This document shows positions 19,227 through 28,197 of a DNA stretch of 64,000 nucleotides, in pieces. Source of the DNA: Chthonomonas calidirosea T49 (lineage in GTDB: Bacteria > Armatimonadota > Chthonomonadetes > Chthonomonadales > Chthonomonadaceae); assembly GCF_000427095.1 (NCBI RefSeq), contig NC_021487.1:744001-808000 (forward strand), given 5' to 3'. The translations under genes and the position numbers were made by a program. The first letter of the stretch is position 1; the number at the start of each line of letters is the position of its first letter. Below the pieces are notes generated by a model that made no database searches, had not been told where the DNA came from, and saw only the letters and a list, made by a program, of their open reading frames with translations.

Positions 19227-20048
19227 ATGCCTTCAGATAACACATACCCTACCGCGGAGATCGGAGTCTTTGGTGGAAGCGGTTTCTACTCTCTTTTTGA
19301 AAAGGTAGAGGAGATCGCTGTGGATACCCCGTTCGGCCCTCCGAGCGATAACGTCTTTCTCGCCACCCTCCCGGATCGCCGAGTGGCCTTTCTTCCTCGA
19401 CACGGGCGACACCACACCATCCCCCCACACGCTATTAACTATCGGGCAAATATCTGGGCGATGAAGCGGCTTGGCGTACGCTTTCTCATCAGCCCGTGCG
19501 CCGCAGGCAGTTTGCAACGCCATATTAAACCCGGCGATTTTGTGGTCTGCGATCAGTATGTAGACCGAACCCGTAACCGAAAGGATACTTTCTACGACGG
19601 CCCGGAGGTCTATCATGTCTCCAGTGCCGATCCCTATTGCCCGCATTTGCGTAAACTTGCTATCGAGGTCATTCGGGATCAAGGCATTCCCGTCCATGAA
19701 CGCGGAACGGTAGTGGTCATTCAAGGCCCTCGCTTCTCCACGAAAGCCGAAAGCCGTTGGTTTACCCAGGCCGGATGGGAAGTGATCAACATGACTCAAT
19801 ATCCAGAAGCCTACTTGGCCCTCGAACAAAATATCGCTGTGGTGAACATCTCGCTTATCACAGACTACGATAGCGGCCTCGTGGCCGAAGGCGAGGTAGC
19901 GCCCGTTACCCAGAAAGAGGTCTATGACACCTTTCTGAAAAACGCGGAACGTATCAAGAAAGTTGTCAAAGAGCTCGTTCAGAGAATTCCTCTCGATCTC
20001 GATAGCCCTTGCCATCATGCGCTCGACCATGCCAAGGTTGAGGCTTAA
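19227..20048 (+). CDS. mtnP: S-methyl-5'-thioadenosine phosphorylase
   Basis: Cleaves methylthioadenosine with phosphate to adenine and 5-methylthioribose-1-phosphate. Signatures are the phosphate-binding IGVFGGSGFY, the PRHGRHHTIPPHAINYRAN segment, INMTQYPEAYLALE (residues 187-200) for ribose and methylthio binding, and ITDYDSG with Asp213/Asp215, which select a 6-aminopurine. The length of 273 aa is typical. It is followed 3 nt later by mtnA, which uses its product. A GGAG lies rather far upstream (14 nt), so the start could vary slightly, although the N-terminal length fits relatives. Confidence 0.96.
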   Translation: MPSDNTYPTAEIGVFGGSGFYSLFEKVEEIAVDTPFGPPSDNVFLATLPDRRVAFLPRHGRHHTIPPHAINYRANIWAMKRLGVRFLISPCAAGSLQRHIKPGDFVVCDQYVDRTRNRKDTFYDGPEVYHVSSADPYCPHLRKLAIEVIRDQGIPVHERGTVVVIQGPRFSTKAESRWFTQAGWEVINMTQYPEAYLALEQNIAVVNISLITDYDSGLVAEGEVAPVTQKEVYDTFLKNAERIKKVVKELVQRIPLDLDSPCHHALDHAKVEA

Positions 20049-20051
20049 ACG

Positions 20052-21131
20052 ATGTCCGAGAAACGGCTAGGAACCGCTCTGCAAACAGTCGAGTGGCGCG
20101 AGGGACGTTTGGTTTTGATAGATCAAAACGCTCTTCCTCACCGCCTTACATACATAACCTACACCGACTGGCAAGACGTGGTAGAGGCTATTCGCACAAT
20201 GGTCGTCCGAGGAGCCCCTGCCATCGGTTGCACGGCCGCGTTAGGGATGGCACTTGGTGCGCAGTATAGCCCTCCGTTCGCTACCAGTGACGCCTTCCTC
20301 GCCCATCTCGAAAGGATGGCCCAAGCTTTTCGATCCGCCCGACCAACCGCCGTCAATCTTTTTTGGGCTGTAGACCGTGTGCTTGCCGTCGCACGCGCGG
20401 CCTCAGATAGCGTGGAGCACATCCGTCAGGCCGTTCTAGAAGAGGCACTTCGCATGCTTGAGGAGGACCTCCAAATTAATCGGCGTTTAGGCTACCATGG
20501 CGCCCAACTCCTTCCTCAGCACGCGAGCGTACTTACTCACTGCAATGCCGGTGCCCTCGCCACAGTGGGCTACGGCACAGCCCTCGGCGTCGTCCGCGCT
20601 GCCGTGGAACTAGGCAAAACGGTGGAGGTTTATGCCGACGAAACGCGGCCGCGCCTACAAGGCATGAAGCTCACCGCTTGGGAGTTAGCCCAAGACTCGA
20701 TTCCAGTCACCATCATAACCGACAATATGGCTGCCGTGCTCATGCGTGAAGGAAAGATTGATTGTGTGATCGTCGGGGCCGATCGCATCGCCGCCAACGG
20801 GGATACCGCCAACAAAATCGGCACTTACGGCCTCGCCGTCCTTGCCCACTACCACCGTGTTCCATTCTACGTGGCTGCGCCCGTTTCCACCTTTGACCTT
20901 CGCCTTCCATCAGGAGACCTCATCCCTATCGAACAACGTGATCCGCAAGAGGTCACTCATATTCAAGGTAACCGTATTGCTCCAGAAGGCGTGCCCGTTT
21001 TGAACCCAGCCTTTGATGTTACCCCCGCCGAGCTAATTCAAGCCTTCATCACAGAAATAGGTGTTCTGCAGCCCCCCTTCGATACCCTGCACGAACGCTT
21101 AATCGGCGCTTCGAGCCACCATGAACCCTAA
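20052..21131 (+). CDS. mtnA: Methylthioribose-1-phosphate isomerase
   Basis: Converts 5-methylthioribose-1-phosphate to methylthioribulose-1-phosphate in methionine salvage. Diagnostic residues are the catalytic Cys164 in LTHCNAGALATVGYGTALG and Asp244 in VGADRIAANGDTANKIGTYG. The N-terminal VRGAPAIGC motif is also present. The 359-aa length is normal for bacterial MtnA, and the catalytic Cys and flanking sequence distinguish it from eIF2B-alpha relatives. It forms a tight pair with mtnP; no downstream salvage genes (mtnB, mtnC, mtnD) are in the window. Confidence 0.96.
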   Translation: MSEKRLGTALQTVEWREGRLVLIDQNALPHRLTYITYTDWQDVVEAIRTMVVRGAPAIGCTAALGMALGAQYSPPFATSDAFLAHLERMAQAFRSARPTAVNLFWAVDRVLAVARAASDSVEHIRQAVLEEALRMLEEDLQINRRLGYHGAQLLPQHASVLTHCNAGALATVGYGTALGVVRAAVELGKTVEVYADETRPRLQGMKLTAWELAQDSIPVTIITDNMAAVLMREGKIDCVIVGADRIAANGDTANKIGTYGLAVLAHYHRVPFYVAAPVSTFDLRLPSGDLIPIEQRDPQEVTHIQGNRIAPEGVPVLNPAFDVTPAELIQAFITEIGVLQPPFDTLHERLIGASSHHEP

Positions 21132-21438
21132 ACGAACTGTCCAATGGCTTGCAAGCGACCTCTTGTGCTAGAATGCTCGGGAAAATGTGGAGGCACTCTC
21201 TGTTCACATCTGTCGCGTCCCCCTCTTTGCCGTCCCAAAAGTCTACGACGCGTTCCCTCTCGCCGTAGAATGTGTCGAACGAACGCGTTTCATGCGAACT
21301 TGTGGGAGTATCATATATCAAGGTGTGCAGAACTCCCTAAAGATCCGCCAAGCCCAACACAACAATCATCTACGCAATAGGAAAGGAGGTAAACGCGGGT
21401 TCTTCAACAGCAAGCGTCGAGACCCCGCACAGTTCTCT
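21132..21438 (+). other. 307-nt region before apt with promoter-like site and orphan Shine-Dalgarno
   Basis: An extended -10 (TG-C-TAGAAT, 21166-21174) lies just after mtnA. A near-perfect Shine-Dalgarno, AAAGGAGGT at 21382-21390, has no ATG, GTG or TTG within the next 45 nt; the first is the apt ATG at 21439. The frame of apt stays open back to a GTG at 21187, but the extra 84 codons look unlike Apt. This may be a structured leader or decayed coding sequence. I see no other gene here. Confidence 0.4.
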
Positions 21439-21966
21439 ATGGAAAAACTTTTGGCTGAAGCTCTTGTACGTGATGTGCCGGATTTTCCAAAACCCGGCAT
21501 CCTTTTCAAGGATATTACACCGGTATTGCAAGATTATGATGCCCTCAGACAGGTCATAGATAAGATGACCGAACAAAGTCGCCCCCTAAAGGTGGATGTG
21601 GTCGTGGGCATCGAAGCGCGAGGATTCATCTTTGGCGCCCCGCTGGCGCTCGAGTTGGAAGTTGGTTTCGTGCCGCTACGCAAGCTCGGCAAACTGCCCT
21701 ACAATCGTCTTGTTGAAGAGTACGCTCTGGAGTATGGCACCAACACCGTAGAGATACACACGGACTCCATTAAACCGGGTCAACGAGTGCTCATTGTGGA
21801 TGATGTACTTGCAACCGGAGGCACAGCGGCCGCAGCCGCTCGACTTGTGGAACGAGCTGGAGGGCAGGTAGCCGGCCTCTGCTTCCTCATCGAGCTAGAC
21901 TTTCTTGAGGGGCGAAAAGCCCTCGAAAACTACCCGATCATCAGCCTTATTCGCTATCAAGAATAG
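21439..21966 (+). CDS. apt: Adenine phosphoribosyltransferase
   Basis: Salvages adenine to AMP with PRPP. The PRPP-binding motif is [18 protein letters not shown], and the Apt-specific start reads [34 protein letters not shown] and [12 protein letters not shown] are also typical. Starting at the ATG at 21439 gives 175 aa, the usual size. It lies just downstream of mtnP-mtnA, and adenine is the product of MtnP, so the position fits its job. No clear Shine-Dalgarno stands directly before this ATG. Confidence 0.95.
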   Translation: MEKLLAEALVRDVPDFPKPGILFKDITPVLQDYDALRQVIDKMTEQSRPLKVDVVVGIEARGFIFGAPLALELEVGFVPLRKLGKLPYNRLVEEYALEYGTNTVEIHTDSIKPGQRVLIVDDVLATGGTAAAAARLVERAGGQVAGLCFLIELDFLEGRKALENYPIISLIRYQE

Positions 21967-22063
21967 GCCTACATTGAACTAAAAGCAGAGATTTAATGCC
22001 CTCGGCTACGGCCGATCGCTACGCGTTACGAACATGGCATAGGCCAACCCTATGACGAACGCC

Positions 22064-23254
22064 TCAATAAACATGCATCGTACCGTCGGCACGGCGCACT
22101 ATGGGCATGAAAGCTCGCTTATAAGGATATTTTTGCAGCTTCGCTGTATCTATCTCAATCCCTAAACCCGGGCGTTCAGTGGGGTAAAGAAAGCCCTGTC
22201 GCATCTCAGGAATACCCTCGATAACATCATAAACCGGCTCCGGAAATCGTGTCCACTCCTGAATGCCAAAGTTCGGGATCGTAATCTGTAACGCCACGGA
22301 AGCTGCTTGGGCTACAGGCCCTATATCCGCCGCCCCGTGAAAAGCGCTTCGTACATTGAACGGCTCGGCTAGCACCATGATCTTGCGCGCTTCTGTCAAG
22401 CCACCCACATGAAGAGGCTTAATGCGAATGTAATCTATCCACCGATTCATAAAAACCGGCAGACAGTCCCAACGCGACGTAAATATCTCGCCAATCGCCA
22501 AGGGGGTTGTGGATGCCGCACGCACAAGCGGCCAACTCTCTCGATGCTCCGGCATAAGAGGGTCTTCGAGATAGAAAAGGCGATACGGCTCGACCTCCTT
22601 GGCGAGCCGCGCCGCCTGAATGGGGTCAAGCTGTTCGTGCACATCGTGCAGCAGCTCTACCTCCATGCCGAGTTTGCTTCTTAAATGAGCAAATAGTTTG
22701 GGCACCTGTAGTAGATAGGGCGTTGGCTCATAGAGGCTCGTTGGGGGAGCTTCCGGATGCAAGGGTGGTAACTCGCCGATAACGCCTGCACCTCCGTAAG
22801 GGCCTACCTGACATCGAACCGCCCGAAACCCCTGCTCTATAAGCTTACGAGCGTTATCTTCACACTCCTGCTCATCCCGACCTCCTGCATGGCTATAACA
22901 CATCACCCCATCCCTTGCCCGCCCTCCAAGCAGCTGATAAACCGGCAGGTTAGCGATTTTTCCCTTGATGTCCCAAAGCGCTAGGTCTATCGCGGCAAGA
23001 GCGGCCATGAAGATGGGGCCACCACGCCAGTATCCCTGCCGATAGACCAGGTGCCAGATGTCTTCGATGCGCTGGGGATCCTGTCCAATAAGTAATGGAG
23101 TGATATGTTGGATGGTAGAAGCCACGATCGGCTCACTGCCGTTGAGCGTGCCTTCTCCAATACCCCATAGCCCAGGAGTGTCCGTCAGCACTTTGATGAA
23201 CAGATAGTTTCTACCTAGACACGTTAGATAGACCTCAATATCGGTGATCTTCAT
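22064..23254 (-). CDS. Enolase-superfamily sugar-acid dehydratase, D-mannonate dehydratase-like (ManD/RspA)
   Basis: A 396-aa protein of the mandelate racemase/muconate lactonizing group. The N-terminal capping domain has GYWRGGPIFMAALAAIDLA, close to ManD/RspA. The barrel carries the metal-binding and acid/base motif LLHDVHEQLDPIQAARLAK, the second ligand in FYLEDPLMPEH and the third in AIGEIFTSRWD, followed by FHGAADIGPVAQAA. These are features of D-mannonate/D-gluconate dehydratases, which form 2-keto-3-deoxy sugar acids. The exact substrate cannot be read. It is the third gene of the GH2-GH127 operon (15-nt gap), so it probably handles an acid derived from the sugars released. Confidence 0.88.
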   Translation of the reverse strand: MKITDIEVYLTCLGRNYLFIKVLTDTPGLWGIGEGTLNGSEPIVASTIQHITPLLIGQDPQRIEDIWHLVYRQGYWRGGPIFMAALAAIDLALWDIKGKIANLPVYQLLGGRARDGVMCYSHAGGRDEQECEDNARKLIEQGFRAVRCQVGPYGGAGVIGELPPLHPEAPPTSLYEPTPYLLQVPKLFAHLRSKLGMEVELLHDVHEQLDPIQAARLAKEVEPYRLFYLEDPLMPEHRESWPLVRAASTTPLAIGEIFTSRWDCLPVFMNRWIDYIRIKPLHVGGLTEARKIMVLAEPFNVRSAFHGAADIGPVAQAASVALQITIPNFGIQEWTRFPEPVYDVIEGIPEMRQGFLYPTERPGLGIEIDTAKLQKYPYKRAFMPIVRRADGTMHVY

Positions 23255-23269
23255 GGTGCCGTTTCCTAC

Positions 23270-25624
23270 CTATCTCTCTTTCAACACCGACTGCGATGGG
23301 GATGCCTGACGGCGCACCTCGCATCGGAAAACACCCCCTGCAATCGCCCCGGGGTGCGCTTGAAAAGTAACCGTGATACTCTGTTTTCCGCGCGTCCAAT
23401 CGAACGGAATAGGGTAATCTACCTCAAAGAAAGCGCCGGGGTGGTTGTGAAGTAGTGTCTGAGTAGCTAACTTTTGCCCATTCACGAGGATATCGAAAAC
23501 GCGTTCGCCCCCCTCATCTCCCCAATACATGCAAGAGAGCACCATCGGCTGGTCGGGTAGCACTTTTAACTGCCAGGAAAAAGAGCCGGTACCGTCGCGC
23601 CACTGCCCTCCATTAAAAACACCGGTGTTGCTGTCATGCGCTTGCAAATGATGGGCCTGCTCCGAGTTCACGTCGCCGGGCTGAATCCTATCTACAACCA
23701 GAGCATCTCGCTGAGCTCGCTCCACCATGGCCGCTTTAAATTGAGCGTATTGTGGGCTACCCTTGTCCATCAATCTCCAATAGACTCCATAAGCCTGATG
23801 AATCACCTTGTAGAGTGGAATGAAGGTGATCGTCGGATCGGCTCCGACGCTCTTATATACTAAAGGCAAGCCGGCAACAGGGCGTAGCATGGGCATGGAA
23901 CCGCCGTTGACAGGGAAATAGCCGGCTGCTAGAGGCATGCCGTGCGCATCTAACAGGTAGGTCTCTCGCACCTCTGGCGTGATAATGCCGGCCAAAACGA
24001 TCGGTCCCACCGTGAAGGCCACCATGTCCTTATCATCCGGCATAGGTACGGTGTGAAGTGGCATGGGCATCATCATCTTAACCGTATCGCCGTCGCGCCA
24101 TACCCGCTCCACAGGGAGATACGAACCCGGTTTTACGGCAGACCTGAACGGTCTCCCATTTACCCACACCCGATAATCTGCAGTTGTCCAAGCGGGCACT
24201 CGAAGGTAGAGCGTCAGTTTTGTGGGGGTATGTAGATGAAATAGCAGCTCGGTAGTGTCTGTCTCAGGGAAGGTCGTTTCCTGAACGAGACGAAGGCCCC
24301 TTTGCCGCCAATCTAGCTCCGATGGAATAAAGAGATTGACATAAAGAGCATCCGAGCTATGAAAATAGATACTGTCGTTCAGTTTCGCAAACGATTCGAC
24401 CCCGGTGCCGTAACAACACCAAAACGAATGGGTTGGCGTCCCCCACTGCTTCACACTACCGGCTGCAAGCGGCGTGTAGTAGATCATCATACCAGTCTGA
24501 GGATCTTGGGCTTCGAGAATGCCATTGTAGAGGGCTCGCTCATAAAAATCAGCGTACTTTTCATCTGCTGTCCAGGTGAATAAGGTACGCGTGACCTTCA
24601 GCATGTTATAGGTCGTACACGTCTCTTGATTATTGGAGACAAGCGTATTTGCTAATCGGTTCGGCGGGCCCCAGTATTCTCCTGCATTGCTTCCACCAGT
24701 GGCATAAGAGCGTGTTTGCGTCACCAGATCCCAGAAATAGCTAACAATGGAGCGGTAGGTCGGGTCTCTGAACAGCTCATAGCGCCTCGCTGCCCCCAAT
24801 ATCTTTGGAATATGGGTGTTTGCGTGGATACCGGTGAGATCATCATGATGAAGAGCTAGAGGCCCTAAGAAAGAGGCTTGATCGAAACGATGGGCCAACA
24901 CGAGATCGTCCGGATTGTGAGTCAGTGTATAAAGCCGGTAGAGCACTGCCGGCATTCCACCAAACTCCACCTGCAGCACCCGATCCATCTGCCAGGGGGC
25001 GAGACGGTCGGTACGCTTTTTGAAGTAGGCCGCCATGCGCTCCGCCACCCGTAAAGCCTGCTTATTGCCGCAAAGCGTGTAGGCATCCACCAGCCCGGCC
25101 ATGATCTTATGAATGGTGTAGTAGGGTGCCCAAACCGGTTGTCCCGCTTCCAACCTATCGAAGAAAGAGGTCGGAAAGGCAGAAAGATATTCGCCTCCCA
25201 ACGCTTCCTGACACTTTGCCAATTCGGCCACCAAGTAGTCCACACGTTGCCTGAATGCCTCATCCCCTGTCGCTCTATAAAGCAAGGAACAGGCGGAAAG
25301 ATAATGCCCCACAAAGTGGCCGCGCAGCTCGCAATCGGGCGATTCCCAGCCGCCCAATGGTCGCCCCGGATGTGGCAACCCTGCATTGACACGAAAGTTA
25401 TAGAGCAGACGGTTCGGATCGAGGGAGAGCAAATAGTGTGCGTCGGCCTCACGAGCTGTGAGGAATGGGCTTGGGAGCAACCGCACATCGCGCATATCGA
25501 ACGGCTGAACGATCCCTGGCCAGAAGGAGCGCGGCAGCATCTTCGCACCGCATACTGCCGCCGCCCCTCCTAAACCCACAGTCGCGCACAAAATGCTGAT
25601 AGCGCAAAGCACTCTACTTAGCAT
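23270..25624 (-). CDS. GH127 beta-L-arabinofuranosidase-like glycoside hydrolase, secreted
   Basis: A 784-aa exported enzyme starting at the ATG at 25624, with a signal peptide (residues 1-28). GGTGGAG precedes it by about 10 nt. The (alpha/alpha)6 barrel shows the GH127 zinc and catalytic residues: NNQETCTTYN (Glu334 and Cys336) and FWCCYGTGVES (Cys403 and Cys404). By analogy with Bifidobacterium HypBA1, Cys403 would be the nucleophile. A Glu in NAGEYWGPP is a possible acid/base. A C-terminal beta-sandwich (about 670-784) follows. It overlaps the end of the GH2 gene by 11 nt and should be coupled to it. Activity against terminal beta-L-arabinofuranose is the likely role; some GH127 relatives act on other sugars. 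Confidence 0.9.
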   Translation of the reverse strand: MLSRVLCAISILCATVGLGGAAAVCGAKMLPRSFWPGIVQPFDMRDVRLLPSPFLTAREADAHYLLSLDPNRLLYNFRVNAGLPHPGRPLGGWESPDCELRGHFVGHYLSACSLLYRATGDEAFRQRVDYLVAELAKCQEALGGEYLSAFPTSFFDRLEAGQPVWAPYYTIHKIMAGLVDAYTLCGNKQALRVAERMAAYFKKRTDRLAPWQMDRVLQVEFGGMPAVLYRLYTLTHNPDDLVLAHRFDQASFLGPLALHHDDLTGIHANTHIPKILGAARRYELFRDPTYRSIVSYFWDLVTQTRSYATGGSNAGEYWGPPNRLANTLVSNNQETCTTYNMLKVTRTLFTWTADEKYADFYERALYNGILEAQDPQTGMMIYYTPLAAGSVKQWGTPTHSFWCCYGTGVESFAKLNDSIYFHSSDALYVNLFIPSELDWRQRGLRLVQETTFPETDTTELLFHLHTPTKLTLYLRVPAWTTADYRVWVNGRPFRSAVKPGSYLPVERVWRDGDTVKMMMPMPLHTVPMPDDKDMVAFTVGPIVLAGIITPEVRETYLLDAHGMPLAAGYFPVNGGSMPMLRPVAGLPLVYKSVGADPTITFIPLYKVIHQAYGVYWRLMDKGSPQYAQFKAAMVERAQRDALVVDRIQPGDVNSEQAHHLQAHDSNTGVFNGGQWRDGTGSFSWQLKVLPDQPMVLSCMYWGDEGGERVFDILVNGQKLATQTLLHNHPGAFFEVDYPIPFDWTRGKQSITVTFQAHPGAIAGGVFRCEVRRQASPSQSVLKER

Positions 25625-27911
25625 GCGCCGTCTTCTCCACCTCACTCGCCTCTCCAACAAACTCCACATCCACATACTGACCTCCCGTCGTCTGGTGGCA
25701 GTGCACCGCAAGTAGATTTGGTCCAGGATGCAGGGTTTTTAGGGCCTCCGGACGTATCGGCACGACCTCATACTCCGTCAAAAAGCCCGGTTCCTCAAAT
25801 GCGAGGACACCGTTGATATAGACCTGCACATCCTCATCGTGATGGATAAGCAACAAAGGATGCTTTAGGAGATCGGCGTTCAGGTCTACCGTGCGTCGCA
25901 ACCAAATATCGTCCGTATTCCATTCAGTATGAACGATGGCTCCTGGAGTACCCTGGGTGCCGAACCCTGCCGGCCCCTCTTTCCATCCCGAGTCGTCGAA
26001 GCCTGGCAGGAACCACCCCTCTCCCGGGCTCTTGGTAGTATATCTCCAAAGGATGGTCTTTGTCAGCACGGCAGGCTCTGGAAAAGGAGGTACGTTATCG
26101 AACTTACCTTGGTTCACCTCCGTCATGATTTTCGGGTTCATCTTGATCTCTGCACGATCATAGGTCATGATCCCATTGCACTCTGTCTCCACATCGCTCA
26201 ACTGTGTGTAAACAGCTGCGCACAGCCCCGGATTTTCGCGTAGCTGCCACACCTTTTGCAACAATTGAGCGTAGCGCAACGTGAGCATCTCGCGATTAGG
26301 AAGCCCCTGATAGCCCCAAGATTTTTGTGACCAAGTGTGCCCTTTTATCGCAAAACCAAGCCCGCCAAACTCGCCGAGAACGGCCGCACGATGTGGTTCC
26401 GGCTTCGGACTACCCGGCCCTGGATAGTTATGCATGTCAATCACATCGCCAACCCCCGCATCTGTCCATCCACTCGCATTATCCACTAGACGAGAGGGGT
26501 CCAGCTTTTTTATCATGGAGACAATCTGCGGCGTATCAAACTGTCCCCATCCCTCATTAAACGGCACCCACATGATGATGCAGGGATGGTTCCAATGCGT
26601 CCGGATCATCGCTTTGAGCTCGTTTTCGAACTCCTGATCGCGTTGAGCCAGCATCTCCGGATCCAAATTCGCCGGGCGACTGGCGCTGGGCATGTCTTGC
26701 CACACCAGGATGCCAAGATGGTCGCAAAGAGAGTACCAAACGTCTGGTTCGACCTTCACATGTTTCCGTAAAAGGTTGAACCCAAGCCGTTTGATCGTCT
26801 CCAAGTCGTAGCGCATAGCAGCCTCGCTCGGCGCCGTGTAGAGTCCATCAGGCCAAAACCCTTGGTCTAATAGACCTATTTGAAAAATCGGTTTGTTATT
26901 TAGCAAGATACGCGTAATCCCCTTTTCATCCGGCCCTATCGAGATTTTGCGCATCCCGAAGTAACTCTTCACGGTGTCCACAGCGCCGTCGGCATTGCGC
27001 AACGTCACCGTGAGCCCGTAAAGGAACGGCTCGTCTGGGGACCACAACTTCTCATCGGGAATAGATAGCGTTAGCTCCGTATTGGGCGCCCCGACACCTC
27101 TCGCCACCACATGATCCTGCTCCGTTGCCTGTGCTTCAACCTCATAGCCCGTTGTGGGGCCGTTAACGAACACCGTAAGGTGAAGTTGAGCACGGTCTAT
27201 ATCGGGGACGATCTTGAGATCGGATATATAGGTAGAGGGTACCGGTTCAAGCCAAACCGTTTGCCAAATCCCTGTGGTCGGCGTATACATGATGCCGCCG
27301 GGGTGCAGTGTCTGCTTTCCATGAGGCTGTAGTCCCCCCTCTTCGCCGTCCGTCGGATCATAAACAGAGACCAGCAGGTCTTGTGGTCCACTCGATTTTA
27401 GCGCATCGGTGATATCGAACGTAAAGGGATCGTAGCCCCCTCTATGCGTGCCGACCTTTTTCCCATTGACCCATACGTTCGTCTCCCAATCTACAGCCCC
27501 GAAATGCAACAACACACGTTTTCCATGCCAGCTGGACGGCACCTCGAAAGTGCGGTGATACCATACGCGCTCACTTGGCAAGACCGAGCGCATGACTCCC
27601 GACAGTGCCGACTCTATCGGGAAAGGCACCAGAATACGGCCGTCAGCCGTCCCCGACCAGGCAGCCTCCTTTGGAAGGATAGCATACTCCCAAAGCCCAT
27701 TGAGATTCTGCCAAACGCTCCTCTGCATCTGTGGACGCGGATACTCAGGGTGATCGTTGGTTGGCGATACCGAGTCGGTCCAGCGCGTTTTCAGAGGGCC
27801 CGGGGCCGCATGCCATTCCTCCCCTCTCACACAGCTCTGCATGAATATCCCTCCTAAAAAGATAGTCAATGTACATAGGATCTTGACAAACCAGCAGATC
27901 GCACGATCCAT
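25614..27911 (-). CDS. Secreted GH2 beta-glycosidase with extra C-terminal domain
   Basis: A 765-aa exported glycosidase (beta-galactosidase/beta-glucuronidase family). The ATG at 27911 is preceded by AAGGAG at 8-nt spacing. The N-terminus is hydrophobic and ends in MQSC, a possible lipobox. The jelly-roll sugar-binding domain, immunoglobulin-like domain and TIM barrel follow in the usual GH2 order. The acid/base is Glu453 in VPFNEGWGQFDT and the nucleophile is Glu514 in LGEFGGLGF. After the barrel, a beta-rich module (about 640-760) with a DDSGW segment and HHDEDVQVYINGV resembles the ligand-binding domains added to such enzymes. It is the first gene of the GH2-GH127-dehydratase operon. Confidence 0.92.
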   Translation of the reverse strand: MDRAICWFVKILCTLTIFLGGIFMQSCVRGEEWHAAPGPLKTRWTDSVSPTNDHPEYPRPQMQRSVWQNLNGLWEYAILPKEAAWSGTADGRILVPFPIESALSGVMRSVLPSERVWYHRTFEVPSSWHGKRVLLHFGAVDWETNVWVNGKKVGTHRGGYDPFTFDITDALKSSGPQDLLVSVYDPTDGEEGGLQPHGKQTLHPGGIMYTPTTGIWQTVWLEPVPSTYISDLKIVPDIDRAQLHLTVFVNGPTTGYEVEAQATEQDHVVARGVGAPNTELTLSIPDEKLWSPDEPFLYGLTVTLRNADGAVDTVKSYFGMRKISIGPDEKGITRILLNNKPIFQIGLLDQGFWPDGLYTAPSEAAMRYDLETIKRLGFNLLRKHVKVEPDVWYSLCDHLGILVWQDMPSASRPANLDPEMLAQRDQEFENELKAMIRTHWNHPCIIMWVPFNEGWGQFDTPQIVSMIKKLDPSRLVDNASGWTDAGVGDVIDMHNYPGPGSPKPEPHRAAVLGEFGGLGFAIKGHTWSQKSWGYQGLPNREMLTLRYAQLLQKVWQLRENPGLCAAVYTQLSDVETECNGIMTYDRAEIKMNPKIMTEVNQGKFDNVPPFPEPAVLTKTILWRYTTKSPGEGWFLPGFDDSGWKEGPAGFGTQGTPGAIVHTEWNTDDIWLRRTVDLNADLLKHPLLLIHHDEDVQVYINGVLAFEEPGFLTEYEVVPIRPEALKTLHPGPNLLAVHCHQTTGGQYVDVEFVGEASEVEKTAHAK

Positions 27912-27978
27912 CGCATAGGCTCCTTGACTCGATGAAGTTTTCGGACGACATCCCGTACGGTGAGAAGTCACTTGGTAG

Positions 27979-27999
27979 AGAATACCTAAAAAGTATTCT
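27979..27999. promoter_or_regulatory. Inverted repeat upstream of the GH2 operon
   Basis: AGAATAC and GTATTCT form a perfect 7-bp dyad with a 7-nt A-rich centre, 68 nt upstream of the GH2 ATG. Its position suits an operator. No binding protein is known. Confidence 0.45.
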
Positions 28000-28197
28000 T
28001 TTCCATGCAACCTTTCTATATGTTGCGAATAAAAATTAGTCGTCGAACCCCTCATTTCCTTCTGCACCCTTCATTTTCCACCCGCCCTTAAGCTGAGTTC
28101 GCCTATAGCCGAAAATAGACACACCCTCTGTTGTTACGGGGATTGCTCTTTGCTGAGAAAGCATGCCCACTTTTGAGGACATTGGAAGGATAAGACA

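Noticed and set aside
19233..20030. Long minus-strand open frame of 265 codons opposite mtnP
   Set aside because: mtnP on the plus strand has all family motifs; the antisense frame has no recognisable domain and is explained by codon bias.
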